A DNA stretch of 64,000 bases from Glandiceps talaboti (GCF_964340395.1 NC_135571.1:5092453-5156452); one strand, 5' to 3'; numbered from the stretch's first letter, positions 37,561-49,878 are shown. Notes: generated by a model from the letters alone, not told the origin. Translations and numbers: made by a program.

Positions 37561-40500
37561 AGTAAAAGGATTCTACTTTTTTGTCATATGTGATTTTTCA
37601 ATAACAAGAAAAGTTGAAAATAAATTAGCCTGTTTAAAGTCGTTGCAGCCTCTCAGCAAAGTTCATTCGATCCAGCGATAGCCGAGTCCACAACAGTCTA
37701 AACATATTTAGATCTACTACAGTTACTGTGGTGTAGTTGGAAGGTAGTTGACGTGTACAAAGTCAACGTGGGAGAGACAGTACATATGGCATGGTGATGC
37801 AATGCATACATCGCCGAGATCCTCGAGGCAATTTAGACATTTTAATATCATCATCATTATAAAATGATATATTGTTATATGATCTACTACAAATCGCTGG
37901 GTACGGTAACATGAAGCAAAAGTCACAGTATGAGATGGGTTGAAAGTACGTTTATGATCGGCATGAGATTGTATCAGTGTTGTGACGAAGTAACAATGCT
38001 AACCATGTTGTAAATGAAACCGCACTGTCAGACTTCTCTCATAAGAACATATTTCTCTCTATATCGGTCAGTCCTTGCATGGTTTTATAATCAAATATTT
38101 CTGAACGTTAGGCCTCGCCATCCTCGCAAGGCAAAAAAAGCATATCTTTTCGCTGACGCGAGAAAAATAATACTGTTTTAGAAGGTGCCGTAAAGAGGTA
38201 TGCAGTTTACGACGATATGTCGTTAAAAGGTCAGGTATTTCACGATTCTTACATTAGTGCTGCCTTCTCAGTGGAACCCATACGTATTGGATAGGGTCAC
38301 TTTTTCAAATTTTTTCTATAGCTCTGCCAGACCGTGGACGGTCTATGGCCAGGCAAAAGTTTTTTCACAGCCAATCGAAATCCTAATCCTAACAGTGCCT
38401 TTAAAAGTAAAAGTTATCTAGCCTGTCTTTTTGGACAAATGAATAAACCAAGGCATTCTCGATGTGTCGATGATGGCGCACTGCTACGACTTTAGATACG
38501 CACCCCAATAAATAAAGGAATGCACGATTACCAAATAATTTCTTTTGTTACGACAAAACACAGACGTCGTTTTGTTTGGTGGTTTGAGACACAATGTATT
38601 GTGTAAGTTTATGTTTATTGGTTAATAAATTATTCTAATGTAATATGCCAATTGTGATGTAATACTCACCACACCTAAAACAATGATGTCACTACGTGTG
38701 TACACAGTTCCGAAACTATTTTTGAAATGTAGCAAAAAAATTGTTATAAACAAAAACGGCGAGTTACAATTTGTATCAGTGTGAATAACAATAGCATGTT
38801 TTATATAGCTAGCATGGTTCTGCGGCACGAATTCAGGTTGGCAAGTATACGAATATGTGTTGAAATTTGGCATCTGTTCAAGTGGCGATCTTAGATGAAA
38901 AAAGATAATCGAAAGTTGGATTGTGTTCTGAAATCTCATGAAAGAATCGACTGTGTGAACGAAAAAGGCGTTCCTTCAAATAAATAACAACGCTTGAAAG
39001 GGTTTGAAAGTAAATTGCATAGAACCGCAGACAAGGAATGCGATGGAACTCATTCAATGGTCCCCGTATAGTCTCTTTAACTTAAAAGCCGCACAAATAA
39101 GTCCACAGCGCATAACTGTATACAAATGCGGTTATATGACACAGGGGTCAGTTTTGGGAGATTAGCTTTTACAAAAATATTGCTTTGTGCTGACAGACTG
39201 CTGGCAATATAATTACTGAGCGGAAACTGGTGTTCCAGAGATAGGAACATAACGCCGCCATGCTTCTTAATTATGTGGACAGCTGGGTTATATTGAAACT
39301 CACCGTACCATTAAATTGTTCCCTTTTTAATAAATTTATTAATACAATATCGCTTGATAAATCAACGCAGTTTCTACATCATGAAATTAGACTATTCTCT
39401 AGAGAAAAATGAAGGATTCTGTTTCTATTTTCAACAAATTATCTCAAAAAAATTAAAGTACTGTCTAAATTTACCGGAATGGCAAGCTAACGAGGAAAGA
39501 GTAATATGCTGTACATTCTTTTGTCCGCCATTTTGCACTCAGAGTAAATATGAACGAAAAATTCTATTTGGACTCTCTATTGTACAGATTCATAACCCAA
39601 TTATTTCTAGCTATATGTACTCATCACATAAGGGTGCCAATTATCGCCATGGCGATCACTGCGGGGTGGCATTTAGTCTGTTTATATCTGTGTTTTAAAC
39701 TGCTGATTTAATGGCGACGCACAGCAGATGCAAACCCTGAGGAGTGAAATTCGAAACGCCTGATATAAATTTCGTTTATATATCCATGAAAACAGGCCCT
39801 CATAAATACATGATGTGGTTCTTAAGTATATTTTGACAATATTAATACCGTATATTTAAGTTAAAATGGTATGTGTTTGCCTTTCGAGTAAATGGCGTTG
39901 CGAGTGACAATGCCATCACGAATAAAAAATGTCGGCTTTTCAAAAACCTGAGCAAATTTTAAATCTCGGACTAAAAATATGAAGGGGTAACAGATGTTAA
40001 ATAACATTTCAAAGTGTTATAGATATTCAAGATAAAAAATGGTCAAATTGTGTCAAAGAGCGAGAAAAAAAGCGACGCCATTATTGATGCACCATTGGGT
40101 GAAAAGGGAATTTTCTGCTTGTAGCATAGGGCGTGCCACCGCAATGCATCAAAAGTCAAGTTCAAAACGATTATGAAAACGTTTTTCCTAAAAACTAAAG
40201 TTATAACTTGTCAGAAAAATATATCTATATAAAATATTTAGCATTGTAAAATACTGCATTTGTATTAATAAGTTATGCATTAACTCAGACAACCATTCAT
40301 GGCATTATGCCATTAGGTCGACTACTTTCAACATTGAGATCCGGTCTTTAAAACGTTCATCTCGCTTTTACACATATAATATTACTAAAACATACTATCA
40401 CGGACTAACATTTTGAAAAATGGCCTACACATATATTGGAATGATAATCGAAACAACATTTGCAAAAATTGAAAAACTAAACTCACCAGCAGTGTGATAT

Positions 40501-40986
40501 TCTTCGTCTATCGTACAGAACAGCAGAGAAAGCTATGCGAAATACCGTGGATGCCGGTGTTAATAATTCAAGCGACGCCACACGTGACCAAAAGCAAAAC
40601 AGACCCGGATGTTAGACAAAAAATGGTACCTAAATATTGCAAGATGACAGCACAGAATTCGAAGGTCGTTGACAATTTTGAACGAAGGATCGATGGGGGA
40701 ATGAGGGGAAGATGAGAAAAAAAACTATATCAATCATATCAGAGAGACAAACAGAATACACACATATTTTATAATAATCTGAATAAATAATCTGAAAACG
40801 AAGCAGCTAGAGTAGATTATAGAACTCAGAGGAGGTACAAAGAGGAGGTGGTATATGAACAAGTGGAGGAGTTGGTCACGTGATGATGGTGTTGTAGGAT
40901 GGAAGATTGTTTTGCAAATTAACACCTTTCCAGACAAAAACGCCAACATATCGTGATAAAATAAAGTGACAAAAGTCTCTAAATTT

Positions 40987-41247
40987 TTAGTTGGGTTTTA
41001 GACTAAACGGTAAACCCCCTTTTGTTACACAACGCAACACGCATTCAAGAGGAATAGCGATGTATTTTTTACACCAGAGAGGGCGCTGTCCCAGCAAAGC
41101 TTCAGTCAAGTCAAACAGTAAGTCAATATGTCTGCTGTGCGTTGACATGCAAAATTTACGGCTGGTTTCTCCACAACATTCCAGAGCTAAAACACCTCTT
41201 ATAAAGTAAAGAACAGCAAAGATAATTTCAGTTGAAACTTTCAACAT
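40987..41247 (-). CDS. possible small secreted Cys-rich peptide
   Basis: An 86-residue open frame starting MLKVSTEIIFAVLYFIRGVL, a plausible signal peptide ending near LA-LE. The rest (about 64 residues) has six cysteines (CC, then single C at four places, the last two in ECVLRC), suggesting a disulfide-bonded small protein. There is no recognisable family, no splice evidence and no clear polyadenylation signal. An AGAGAGGGCGCTG word that looks like a CTCF core lies inside the frame. It could be chance. Confidence 0.25.
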   Translation of the reverse strand: MLKVSTEIIFAVLYFIRGVLALECCGETSRKFCMSTHSRHIDLLFDLTEALLGQRPLWCKKYIAIPLECVLRCVTKGGLPFSLKPN

Positions 41248-41369
41248 TACTTTATTCAGCCTTTGTTTTTAAACTATACATTACACTCATAGGATTATCT
41301 ACAGTAATGGATTGTGCATTGATTGTATCTACTACACACAATCCCAATATTTATCTTCTTTAAGCTATG

Positions 41370-41690
41370 GAAAGCACAGGTGACCTAGGAGGCCTTGTCA
41401 GTACAAGCTGATAGATGAGTTGCGATAAAAACCCTTAGGTCACCAGTATTTTCCGACTAAATGAAGACAAATTTTGGGAAAACAATATAACTACACCTCC
41501 TAAAGCATAATTTATGAAAAACTGGGGGAAAATAATGGCGATTTGGAACACAAATTTCCAGCACAACAGAACCAATTGCAAGGATGCGAGTTGTCGTGAC
41601 ATAGTGGGGTATAAAAACCCATATTTTTGTTTGAATGTGTTCAACTTGGCTTGTGTGCAATGTAATATTGTTTGCAATAAATTACTAGAT
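41370..41690 (+). repeat. dispersed hairpin repeat family B, copy 1
   Basis: Begins with an imperfect palindrome (41381-41443, TGACCTAGGAGGCCTTGTCA ... AACCCTTAGGTCA) and continues with words shared with 61715-62010 and 62065-62450 (GTATTTTC, ACATAATTTATGAAA, GGTATAAA, TGTTCAACTTGGCTT). Confidence 0.6.
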
Positions 41691-42971
41691 AGTTGTACAC
41701 AAAATATATGCAAATGAAATGATAAAAATGCATGTTCATGTAGCATACACCTCAGAAATAAAAGTCATAAAATTTTGCTATAATTTCTTTTCCCCAAGAA
41801 AAGTCATCATTCTCAGTTAAAATCAAGCAAAAAATCTGGGGTTGTTGTACAAATCTTTGAAATAGAGTTCAAACTATTATCAACATGAAGCCATTTTCAA
41901 ATCCAATATGGCTGCCGAATACTGTATCAACTCTTTGGAGAAACAACATATTGTAAATTCCCTGAAAACACGATGGTGCGCCTCAAAATTTCTTTTATTA
42001 TTTCAAAAAGACAAGGAATAAGAAGGGGAAGTTTGGAAAGATTGGAATAATTTTTGATTTTCAGTGAAATTTTTTCCCTGAGGCACATTCTACACACGTG
42101 AGAACAAAAGTGGTGACATCAGGTATACAAATGAAGCACCAACTTAGGGTTCAATGAATTTGTCTGCCAAAAACGTGACTAATATTTTAACGTCTGTATT
42201 TCAAGAAAAGATGTGCATAAGACAAATATGAAACCTTATTTTTACTGTCTTTAACATCTGTTTTTGATGATTTGAGATCAAATTCAAAACCAATATAAAA
42301 TGTTGAATAAGCATACACTCTGGAAAACCTAATTGAGTCACCTCCGTGTGACAAAATGCTGATCTTTCAAAGTTATCTTATTATAAATACATGTATATTA
42401 GGATAAATATGAGAATATTTAGAAGTTGTGCCCACTGACTAGTCTAGTAACTATACACGTGGTCGTTCTCTATGACACCTCTCTCTCTCTCTCTGCGTAT
42501 AGTCAAATCAACAAATTCTAAATCTCCTGCTGGGGAAAGGGTGAACAGTGCATGTCAGTGGTAATCCATCACACACTGGAAGCGTAATTGGTTATTTTGC
42601 TCAGTTTGCTACAAACTGAACCTCCAGTTTGAAATTAAGTCATGTCATGATGCCATAATGTTTATATCAATGCTCCAATCGCATTAAACTAGTGCTGTCA
42701 GTGGTAACAACTGAATGTTGTGCTACAGAAACCCATTTGACTATATGGTGGAGAGAGAGATTATAGAAAACCACACATATAGTTACCATACTAGTTGACT
42801 ATGACCAGGACTTTAGAGTTAGACTTATGAATTGTCACAATACTAGTACCCCTTAGCTGCCCCATTGTAGTACACCTCACTCATCACTGTACCCCTTAGT
42901 TGTCCAAATAAAAAACCCTTCACTTGTCACTGTACTCCTCATTTGCCCTGTTCACGTATAGTTCCCGTTAG

Positions 42972-43079
42972 TTAGCTGTCCTCATCATCTGGTTCAATGA
43001 CCTCAATGGTTTCACCTGCCTGTAACCATGACTTGGGAACAACTTTTTTGAGAAACACAGAAATCTTGTCTTTTTCAAT
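42972..43079 (-). CDS. CS-domain-like small protein, last exon
   Basis: Stop TAA at 42972-42974. It encodes IEKDKISVFLKKVVPKSWLQ followed by an acidic tail (IEVIEPDDEDS). The KD-x-I-x-V-x-LKK-x(3)-SW pattern is the last strand of CS (CHORD-SGT1/p23) domains and is closest by eye to that of CacyBP. Acceptor CTTTCCAG. Confidence 0.7.
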   Translation of the reverse strand: MEKDKISVFLKKVVPKSWLQAGETIEVIEPDDEDS

Positions 43080-43288
43080 CTGGAAGAAAGAAAACAGATG
43101 TACATAAATTATCACTGGGATGAAATGATGTCATATTCCCAAACACTTTTATATAGCTACGAACCATGTCAATTTCAACACACTTCAGGTTTTTCCATGG
43201 ATAGCCTAGAACATGGACGACTTGGCACCCTTGATACTTTGTTCATGTGAATGCTGTTTTGTCAAGTAAAATGATATGAAAGTAAGAC

Positions 43289-43556
43289 GATAAACTTACC
43301 TTATAGTAACTTTTGGGTTCACATTCTATATGCTGTGGAGTTCTTACAAGCAGTTGATAAACTTACCTTATAGTAACTTTTGGGTTCACATTCTATACTC
43401 TGTGGAGTTCTTACAAGCAGTTGATAAACTTACCTTATAGTAACTTTTGGGTTCACATTCTATACGCTGTGGAGTTCTTACAAGCAGTTGATAAACTTAC
43501 CTTATAGTAACTTTTGGGTTCACATTCTATCCGTTGTGGAGTTCTTACTAGCAGTT
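43289..43556 (-). repeat. 67-bp tandem duplication of the 3' end of CS-gene exon 3 with its splice donor (four copies)
   Basis: The GATAAACTTACC word recurs at 43289, 43356, 43423 and 43490, an exact 67-bp period. Each unit contains the last 50-odd bp of exon 3 and the GTAAGT donor. Only the rightmost unit joins the complete exon. 67 is not a multiple of three, so use of another copy's donor would shift the frame. Confidence 0.92.
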
Positions 43557-43612
43557 GATAAACTTCTTCCTTGCCTTCAGATTTCTTCAGATTTACCACT
43601 AGATTGAACTCC
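43501..43612 (-). CDS. CS-domain-like small protein, exon 3
   Basis: 112 bp encoding EFNLVVNLKKSEGKEEVYQL and LVRTPQRIECEPKSYYK. Acceptor TTACCTAG, donor AAG|GTAAGT. The 3' part of the exon plus donor is repeated three more times downstream with a 67-bp period. Confidence 0.7.
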
Positions 43613-44067
43613 CTAGGTAAGCAGGAAAAAGCAACAAAGTGTATGAGTAATCTTACATAACTGTAACAATGCTAGAAGGCCAAAGTTTCTATCCCAGGTT
43701 CACACATTAGTGTTATCTTATCAATGGAACCACAAGGAGAACCCTATGATGTACAAGTACCAGTGTGGTATACTTGAGGTATTTGTATGAGTATGTGCAG
43801 TGTTCTCTTTGGTTGTACTTTCACAAGTGTATAGTGAGTGAACAAATCAGCAGAAAACACCTCTATCATGAGATTCATAAAAATGAAGTTTGTTCATAGG
43901 ATTTTATGTGCATGGAATAATGCATGTATACTTGTATACAGATACACAATAATGTTTTTGCCATTGCATTATAGTGCAAAACCAACAGTGTGTGCATGTA
44001 CTGATGTAAGTAATCCCTGCACTGGTACTGTCATGTGTGTACATGTATATGAGCAATCAGTTGCCTG

Positions 44068-44389
44068 TAGTCTAGTTCCTATACGATGTGCTACGATTAC
44101 TACGATCATCTCCACTCAAGTATACAGATAGTCTTTATTCTAGCACAGAAATCTGTGCTACCCCCGACTGCATTCATAGTTACAGACTGGAGAGGTAGAG
44201 TTCGGGTAATGAGCAATTGTCTAAAGGAACTAACCAATTGTAACTGCCTGTCAATTTGTGATGGATTACTACAGACATGCATCGTTTACCCTTCGATAGC
44301 ATAGATTTTTTTGCTAGAATAATGACTTTCCCTACACGTGACCGAAGATGATCGTAGTAATTGTAACACTTTGTATAGGAACTAGACTA
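44068..44389. mobile_element. 322-bp MITE with TAGTC-type inverted ends
   Basis: Left end TAGTCTAGTTCCTATACGAT and right end (reverse complement) TAGTCTAGTTCCTATACAAA start about 75 bp of imperfect inverted repeat that shares the ATTACTACGATCATCT and TATTCTAGCA words. Flanks GTTGCCTG (44060-44067) and GTTACCAG (44390-44397) match at 6 of 8 bases, a degraded 8-bp target duplication. A solo right end of the same family is at about 13637-13657. The first five bases match the ends of the 13-kb element at 47181-60441. Confidence 0.7.
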
Positions 44390-44431
44390 GTTACCAGAGT
44401 CTGACACAACGTCTACTATCACCAAACTTAC

Positions 44432-44564
44432 TTGTCTCCAAAGCTCAGTTTTATATCTGCATTGCCAGCCAGTTTTTTACCAAGAGGTATTTTAGATTTG
44501 ACTCGGAGTCCCTCAATGACAACTATCACCCGGGCCAAGTCTGTACTACATCTTTCATCTAAAG
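44432..44564 (-). CDS. CS-domain-like small protein, exon 2
   Basis: 133 bp encoding LDERCSTDLARVIVVIEGLR and VKSKIPLGKKLAGNADIKLS. Acceptor TCTTGCAG, donor ACAA|GTAAGT; splits a Lys codon with exon 3. Confidence 0.7.
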
Positions 44565-44719
44565 CTGCAAGAGAAAATTATAACAAATTACAATAATTAT
44601 CATATACACATAACAGTTTAGATACCTAGTTTGCATTATTTCCTTTTCAGCTATTCTTTGAAGACAATTTTTGAGGCACACTGATTTCTCTTACAAGCAA
44701 CAAATATGGTTCTTACATT

Positions 44720-44875
44720 AAATGAGCCAATCAGCTGACAGTATTAGACAACCATCCAATGAGATGACAGTATTTGACAACCAACCAATAAGATGACAGT
44801 ATTTGACAACCAGCCAATAAGATGACAGTATTTGTCAACCAACCAATAGAATGGCCATATTTCATGATTGACATC
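44720..44875. repeat. tandem repeat, about 33-bp unit, four copies
   Basis: Unit contains CCAATAAGATGACAGTATT and TGACAACCA; each copy carries a CCAAT word. Confidence 0.8.
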
Positions 44876-44942
44876 ATCCAATCATATGATATCAATCATT
44901 TGAACTAGCCAATAAGAATACATGTTGTGGAAGAATACTCAC

Positions 44943-44982
44943 AATGCTGTGGTGTTTTAGCTCCTGGAATAAGCTCTGCCAT
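44943..44982 (-). CDS. CS-domain-like small protein, first coding exon
   Basis: GCCATGG is a strong start context; MAELIPGAKTPQH leads to the donor CATT|GTGAGT. Joined, the four exons give 130 residues in one frame, essentially a lone CS domain (p23/SGT1/CacyBP fold), a module of Hsp90 co-chaperones and dynein-assembly factors. The frame stays open for several codons before this ATG (VDSTVRVSIFDDA) after an AG at about 45018, so a longer N-terminus from an upstream exon is possible. The gene is divergent from NDUFB8. Confidence 0.6.
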
Positions 44983-45019
44983 GGCATCATCAAAAATGGA
45001 CACCCGCACTGTACTATCA

Positions 45020-46718
45020 ACCTGATCACAGTATCGGAGATAAAATTTACACACCAGAACTCATAGTATACGATCTAGAAAAATACACAAACTATGAGTT
45101 ACAAAAGTTGGTTAAAGTAGTGAGTACTCGAGGTACGCCATAATAGAAGATATACAACACAACTAGTCTAGTCGGACTGTCCATTATACGATATCGCCTC
45201 CACGATGCGATGGCATCCAGACTACAACACAACCAACGCTATACATGTACACAGTCCCTATGGGATAACAGAACCTCGGATCTGTGCTCGGAAGGTCGTC
45301 GAACACAAACCGAGGATGACAGTACCTCTGGTGCGTAAACGCCCTCGATGTACACCTTTAGCGTAATACAGCCTTCGGTCGCCTAATATCAAAAGAAAGC
45401 CCGATGATCCATGCAGTACAGAGGGGAGGGGCTGTGTTTACATTTTTTCATTGTGAATGTAAGGATGTAAGCACACGAGTTTCGTGCTCACGTCTGCTGT
45501 GATAAGAATTAATAAATTATTTGAACAGTATCTTAGTTTTAAAATTTATCAAAATGTTAATGTGTTGTTTTCACGTCATCTAACAAGTGAATATGAAATC
45601 ACCACACACACTCAACTCAACCCACCTTTGCTTTGCTACCTCCTTACGTACGCTGCCATCTTGGATTCCTTTCGCATAATTGTCATGTGGTGGCGCACTA
45701 CTGTTACCAACAGTATCGCATACATCAGGCATACATAGTACCGGACACATACATATAAAATAAAGTTGTAAAAACAGTCCCTGTTCCACTGTTCGCAACT
45801 TTTAAAAAAATATTACTAAAAATCCTGTTGTCTAGAAATTCATGTTGGTGTTTGTGTTAAAATAAACAGATTCGATTCTTATGATGCTATACACAAGTTC
45901 TCAGTCTAACTGTTCACATTCTGTGCTGATGTCACGTTAGATTGGTGGAATGTCATATTTTCCTACGTTGGTATTAAGTTACTGAGTGTTGTCTTTGATC
46001 ATAGACAGTTCTACTGTCTATTCTTTGATAGCCTCCAACAGCCTTCTCCATGTTCTCTTCCGTGTCGATGATCTTGGCTGATTTTCAGTGAAGTCAGTTC
46101 TGGAGGTTGATGGCCACTTTCTGTAATGTGTTGGCGAATAGTTTATTGGTCTTTTTTTTAAACTTTCTTCTTTCTTTATTCTTTCTTTTTTTCTCACTAA
46201 TGTACTTAAATATGACACTCCACCAATCAACATGGACGTCATCACAGAAGGTGGACAGTTAGATGTACATAACTGACAAGTACTTTCACACCTGAATTTA
46301 CATATATTGAAGCTAACCTTTTCACACCTCCAGTTTACTCAATACCTCCAGCAATTTGGATCATTCTGTCAGATCCAGTTAGACACTGAAGGACAAGTGA
46401 TTTATTCAAATCATGACTGTTTCTCAATCAAAAATGGAAAAAGAGAACTTCGAAATTGTATAATGCAAATTGACACATACAATAGAATCGATTTACATGT
46501 AATGTTTCCAACATAAGAGCGTGCCGTATCTGTTCTTAGCAGTTTCGGGGGTCGGGGTCGGTTATTTATATAACTGCTTAGAATATACAAATATAAATAA
46601 GTATAAAGTTCATTCTTTCAAGACATAGTGTTACACCCCCGGGAATTTTCATTTCCCAGCATACAATAGAGGTGCTGAATCTGCGCATGTCTATTCCAGG
46701 GTCAGGAAAACGACCAAG
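45020..46718. other. divergent spacer between the CS gene and NDUFB8
   Basis: Presumed to hold both promoters. The part 45160-45420 is GC-richer, begins TAGTCTAGTCGGACTG and shares GGTCGCC and GAAAGCCCGA words with the inside of the small element at 62126-62251, so it may be an old related insertion. No exon is supported. Confidence 0.4.
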
Positions 46719-46809
46719 ATGGCGTCTCAGCTCTGGAGAGTTGCCGGCAGATTGCGGTCGCAACCTTTACTTCGCCGTCAAGGCGTCGTTGCACTTCAGA
46801 GTAGGAACT
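46719..46809 (+). CDS. NDUFB8: NDUFB8 (complex I accessory subunit), exon 1
   Basis: ATG in the context AAGATGG opens MASQLWRVAGRLRSQPLLRR and ends QGVVALQSRN with the donor ACT|GTAAGT in phase 1. The basic, amphipathic N-terminus looks like a mitochondrial presequence. NDUFB8 is a single-pass accessory subunit of the membrane arm of NADH:ubiquinone oxidoreductase in the inner mitochondrial membrane. The 14.3-kb intron that follows contains the large transposon. Confidence 0.85.
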
Positions 46810-47171
46810 GTAAGTGATATTATTCACCTTTGTTGCGATATTTTTAAATTTGTTCTTCGAGAAGTATGTGTACTTCCATCGAAGACTAAGGGTCCTACGT
46901 GACCGTGTGTAGTGTACATGGTACACACACTGTTGTAAATTATAAACGTTAGATCAGAGTGTATGGGGTTTGCAATAATCAACAGACTATCACGGCATAT
47001 TATGCACAATGATTCGTACGATCTATGCCGCTAGAAAAATAGAAGATGCGTGCAAAATCTCCCAATTACCTGTGATAATCTGTGCTGTCAAAACACGGAC
47101 AGACGACAAATGCATGGTTATGATCCATGACCTAGGGATTCACCTTGAGAGTCTAAGCGTGTAAAAAGCCC

Positions 47172-47180
47172 CTAACCCCC
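47172..47180 (+). repeat. 9-bp target-site duplication, left copy
   Basis: CTAACCCCC immediately before the left inverted end; identical to 60442-60450. Confidence 0.85.
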
Positions 47181-47260
47181 TAGTCCTGCTTGCATACGGA
47201 GGAATTCGGGACTCGATTCTGACAATTGTCCCTCCCCCTCCGTCCTGCGAAGAGCCAGCC
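47181..47260. repeat. left terminal inverted repeat with internal hairpin
   Basis: Outer block TAGTCCTGCTT, then ACGGAGG (47196-47202) and its complement CCTCCGT (47237-47243) form a 7-bp stem with a 34-base loop, then CCTGCGAAGAGCC. Confidence 0.7.
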
Positions 47261-47781
47261 GTGAAATACGTACTTACTAAAAATGCCGGTAACTATGAAT
47301 AAAATCGCCCAGTGGTCAAATATTATCAATAAATCGATTATTTAGTCTGTTTACCTCATCTTGACTGCAAAAGCCCCATTGCGGATGACCAAAACTCTCG
47401 AAATCGGAACTTATCAAGTTCTACCGTAAATTTAATCACAACACCTTACGTACGCCGCCATATTTGATCTCGCGAGATGTACAAGCTTCACGCACTGTAA
47501 ACAAAAGAACATCGACAGCGGTTTTTCGCCAAAATACCACGTTGAAAATCGCGTTTTCGGGTGATTGGATCGAACGAGGATATCGTCTTTCGCCATAATA
47601 CAGATGAAGTAAATACTCGCGCAGGAAATAACAAAATATCTACTGTATAAATGCAGAATTTATTAATATAAAATAACTAATATTATTAAAATGTTCACAA
47701 TTTTTAGTTTTAACTCCCAGAGTCCCATTTCAAGCATGTTTTCATACCTGACAAAATACTTCTGTTCCTGTCAAAAAAAAA

Positions 47782-48159
47782 ATGGCAGACAACACATGTA
47801 TTCACTGCAATGCAGTGTTTAAAACAAAGAACAGGGGGCTTGGGAGGTTATCCCTTGATGCAAAATTGCCCCGGTGCAAAGTAAATGCCATGGAAGTCAT
47901 TAAACATGATTTTAATGTAACTACTTCCCCAGGGAAATTAAGATTTATGTGCATACAGTGCACACTTGATCTCTCCAAGGTGCACACTCATAAACAAAAG
48001 TATGTTGCAAGTAGTGATGCATTTGTAACTAAGGGAAGCAGAAGTTGCTATCTTGGGAGGAAACTTGCACAAAGTCCAACAAAGTCTCCTCTTAAGAAGA
48101 GAAGACGCGTTTGTACACCTGTCAAGAAAAAATTTCCATATTTGAGGACTTCAAGAAAG
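47782..48159 (+). CDS. transposase (DUF6589 type), exon 1
   Basis: Start of a gene of 12 supported exons, 1,013 codons and then GK-stop (about 1,015 residues). Exon 1 opens MADNTCIHCNAVFKTKNRGL; pairs C6-x2-C9 and C57-x2-C60 suggest an N-terminal zinc-binding (DNA-binding) module, followed by a basic segment (SPLKKRRRVCTPVKKK) that could be a nuclear localisation signal. It ends at AAAG|GTGAGT on a codon boundary. The intron after it holds a GAT triplet tract (48208-48340) that makes the open frame look longer than the exon. The catalytic candidates fall in exons 6, 7 and 11: D349 (AWDN), D499 (HGDG) and E887 (MDLATEFLNN). Confidence 0.8.
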
Positions 48160-48206
48160 GTGAGTTTGAAAAGACAAGACGCATACAACAAAAAACATTT
48201 CAAACA

Positions 48207-48244
<38 letters not shown>

Positions 48245-48584
48245 CGATGATGATGGTGATGGTGTTGTTGTTGTTGGTGGTGTGGTGGTGGTGATGATGG
48301 TTGACGGTGGTGGTGGTGCTGATGGTGGTGCTGATGATTCAATAAATCTGAAATCTAAATTTTACTGCACTGTGTGCTTTATTTCTAAAATTAGTACTTA
48401 AAATTGTAATGTATGAAATATGAATGATTGAATTAAACTCATGCAAATTAAAGTTAATCATTGAAAGTATTGTTGAGGAATGTTAAATACTAAGACTTTG
48501 ATGTTTTATTTTTAAACCAATTTAACTATGTAATAATGAAATACCACTTGATGTAATTAAAAAAATTCAATCATAACTTTTCAG

Positions 48585-48880
48585 CATGTAGTATCATTTC
48601 GCAAAGATGCAGCAAGGTACATCACTGCTAGCAATTATGCGAGGGCACTCAACATCTTATGTAAGAAGAGTAGCTGTGCTCAGACGATAATGGTACAATT
48701 GGTAGCTAGACTTGTCAAAAAGGAGCTTTTCCAGTACAGCCAAAAAAACACACTGACCTCAAGGAAGCTGACATTAGAAAGCATGGAGGATTTTAACTGG
48801 AATGAAATTCTTGAAGAAACCAAGAATTTCATTCCAGCTACTCACTCCATGCTGAACGCCATGTTAAGACCAGCTAACAG
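48585..48880 (+). CDS. transposase, exon 2
   Basis: 296 bp; begins HVVSFRKDAARYITASNYAR and ends MLNAMLRPANR. Acceptor CTTTTCAG, donor ACAG|GTAAGG, phase 2. Confidence 0.8.
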
Positions 48881-49626
48881 GTAAGGCTTTTATACATGAG
48901 ACTTTTTTTTCCTTCACAAAACAACTAGGAATACATATGTAGTGAAGGAACATTCCAAAATATGTGTAATGGGTGGCAATGAACAGTCATGTAACTGATA
49001 TTAATTAGATGATCAGTGTTGTGCAAGTTTGGGCTAAAAAATTGATAATGATAAAAATAGCCAGTGTGCTATACCTGTATTTGGCTCTAGCAACTATAAC
49101 TGTGCCCTTAGCAACAATTAATGTAAATGGTAGCTAAGGGTTTATTGCAAATATAACAACAGGAATGGGTGGCAATTGGCAATTTGATAAACCTTATCTT
49201 AAAATATGCAATTGTCCTTAAAATATGCAATTGTCCTTCACAAATAGACCACACCCATAGCAACAGGTAAGTGACATATAATGCCAATATAACACCACTG
49301 ATGGAAGATAAATGAATAAAAATTTCAACAATATATGTAGATATGCCTACCACACCCAGTTACACAATGGTGTATATTGCAGATAGAATACCAAGGATGG
49401 GTAAACACTTTAATATATTTTCAAAAAATGAATAGAAATATGTTTTGCAACAAAAACACATAATAATAGGTAATAAAGGTTTACTCTCAACAGGTGTGCT
49501 ACAACGCCATTGATGCTTTTATTTTACATTCAAATGCATCATTTCAATAAACTTGAAATATATCTATTCTAAATGTATACAATTCCATGTACATGTATGT
49601 CATTTATACAATACTTTATTTTTTAG

Positions 49627-49768
49627 AACTGGTACAGGGTCACCTACTAGTAACTCCAAATTTGGTGCATTGTTCATGCATGTGTTGTACACCCGATCAC
49701 CTAGGAAGTTTACATTCCTTACAGCAGCAAATAGTATACAAATGTGGAAGAGTGGTTGCAGTGAAAAA
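49627..49768 (+). CDS. transposase, exon 3
   Basis: 142 bp; TGTGSPTSNSKFGALFMHVL and RKFTFLTAANSIQMWKSGCS. Acceptor TTTTTTAG, donor AAA|GTTAGT (weaker). Confidence 0.72.
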
Positions 49769-49878
49769 GTTAGTTCTTTTTTAAGTTGTTACAATAATCT
49801 ACACTGAGTTTATCCTTATTGGCTGCATTGTAAAATTAGAATGATAATTCTAAATTACTATTTTACATTTATCAACAG

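Larger units (their letters stand above)
37561..42971. other. intergenic DNA with no confident gene
   Basis: Mostly AT-rich non-coding sequence. Contains repeat family C copy 2 (38145-38230), an uncertain small secreted-peptide-like frame (40987-41247), and repeat family B copy 1 (41370-41690). The open frame at 39354-39698 has no supporting features. Confidence 0.5.

Noticed and set aside
39354-39698. 114-residue plus-strand frame
   Set aside because: No domain or splice evidence; composition is like the surrounding spacer.
46578-46926. Minus-strand frames across NDUFB8 exon 1
   Set aside because: Antisense shadows of the exon and its GC-richer surroundings.
48160-48294. Extension of transposase exon 1 through a Met run
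   Set aside because: A GTGAGT donor at 48160 joins in frame to 48585; the extension is a GAT microsatellite read in a non-homologous way.
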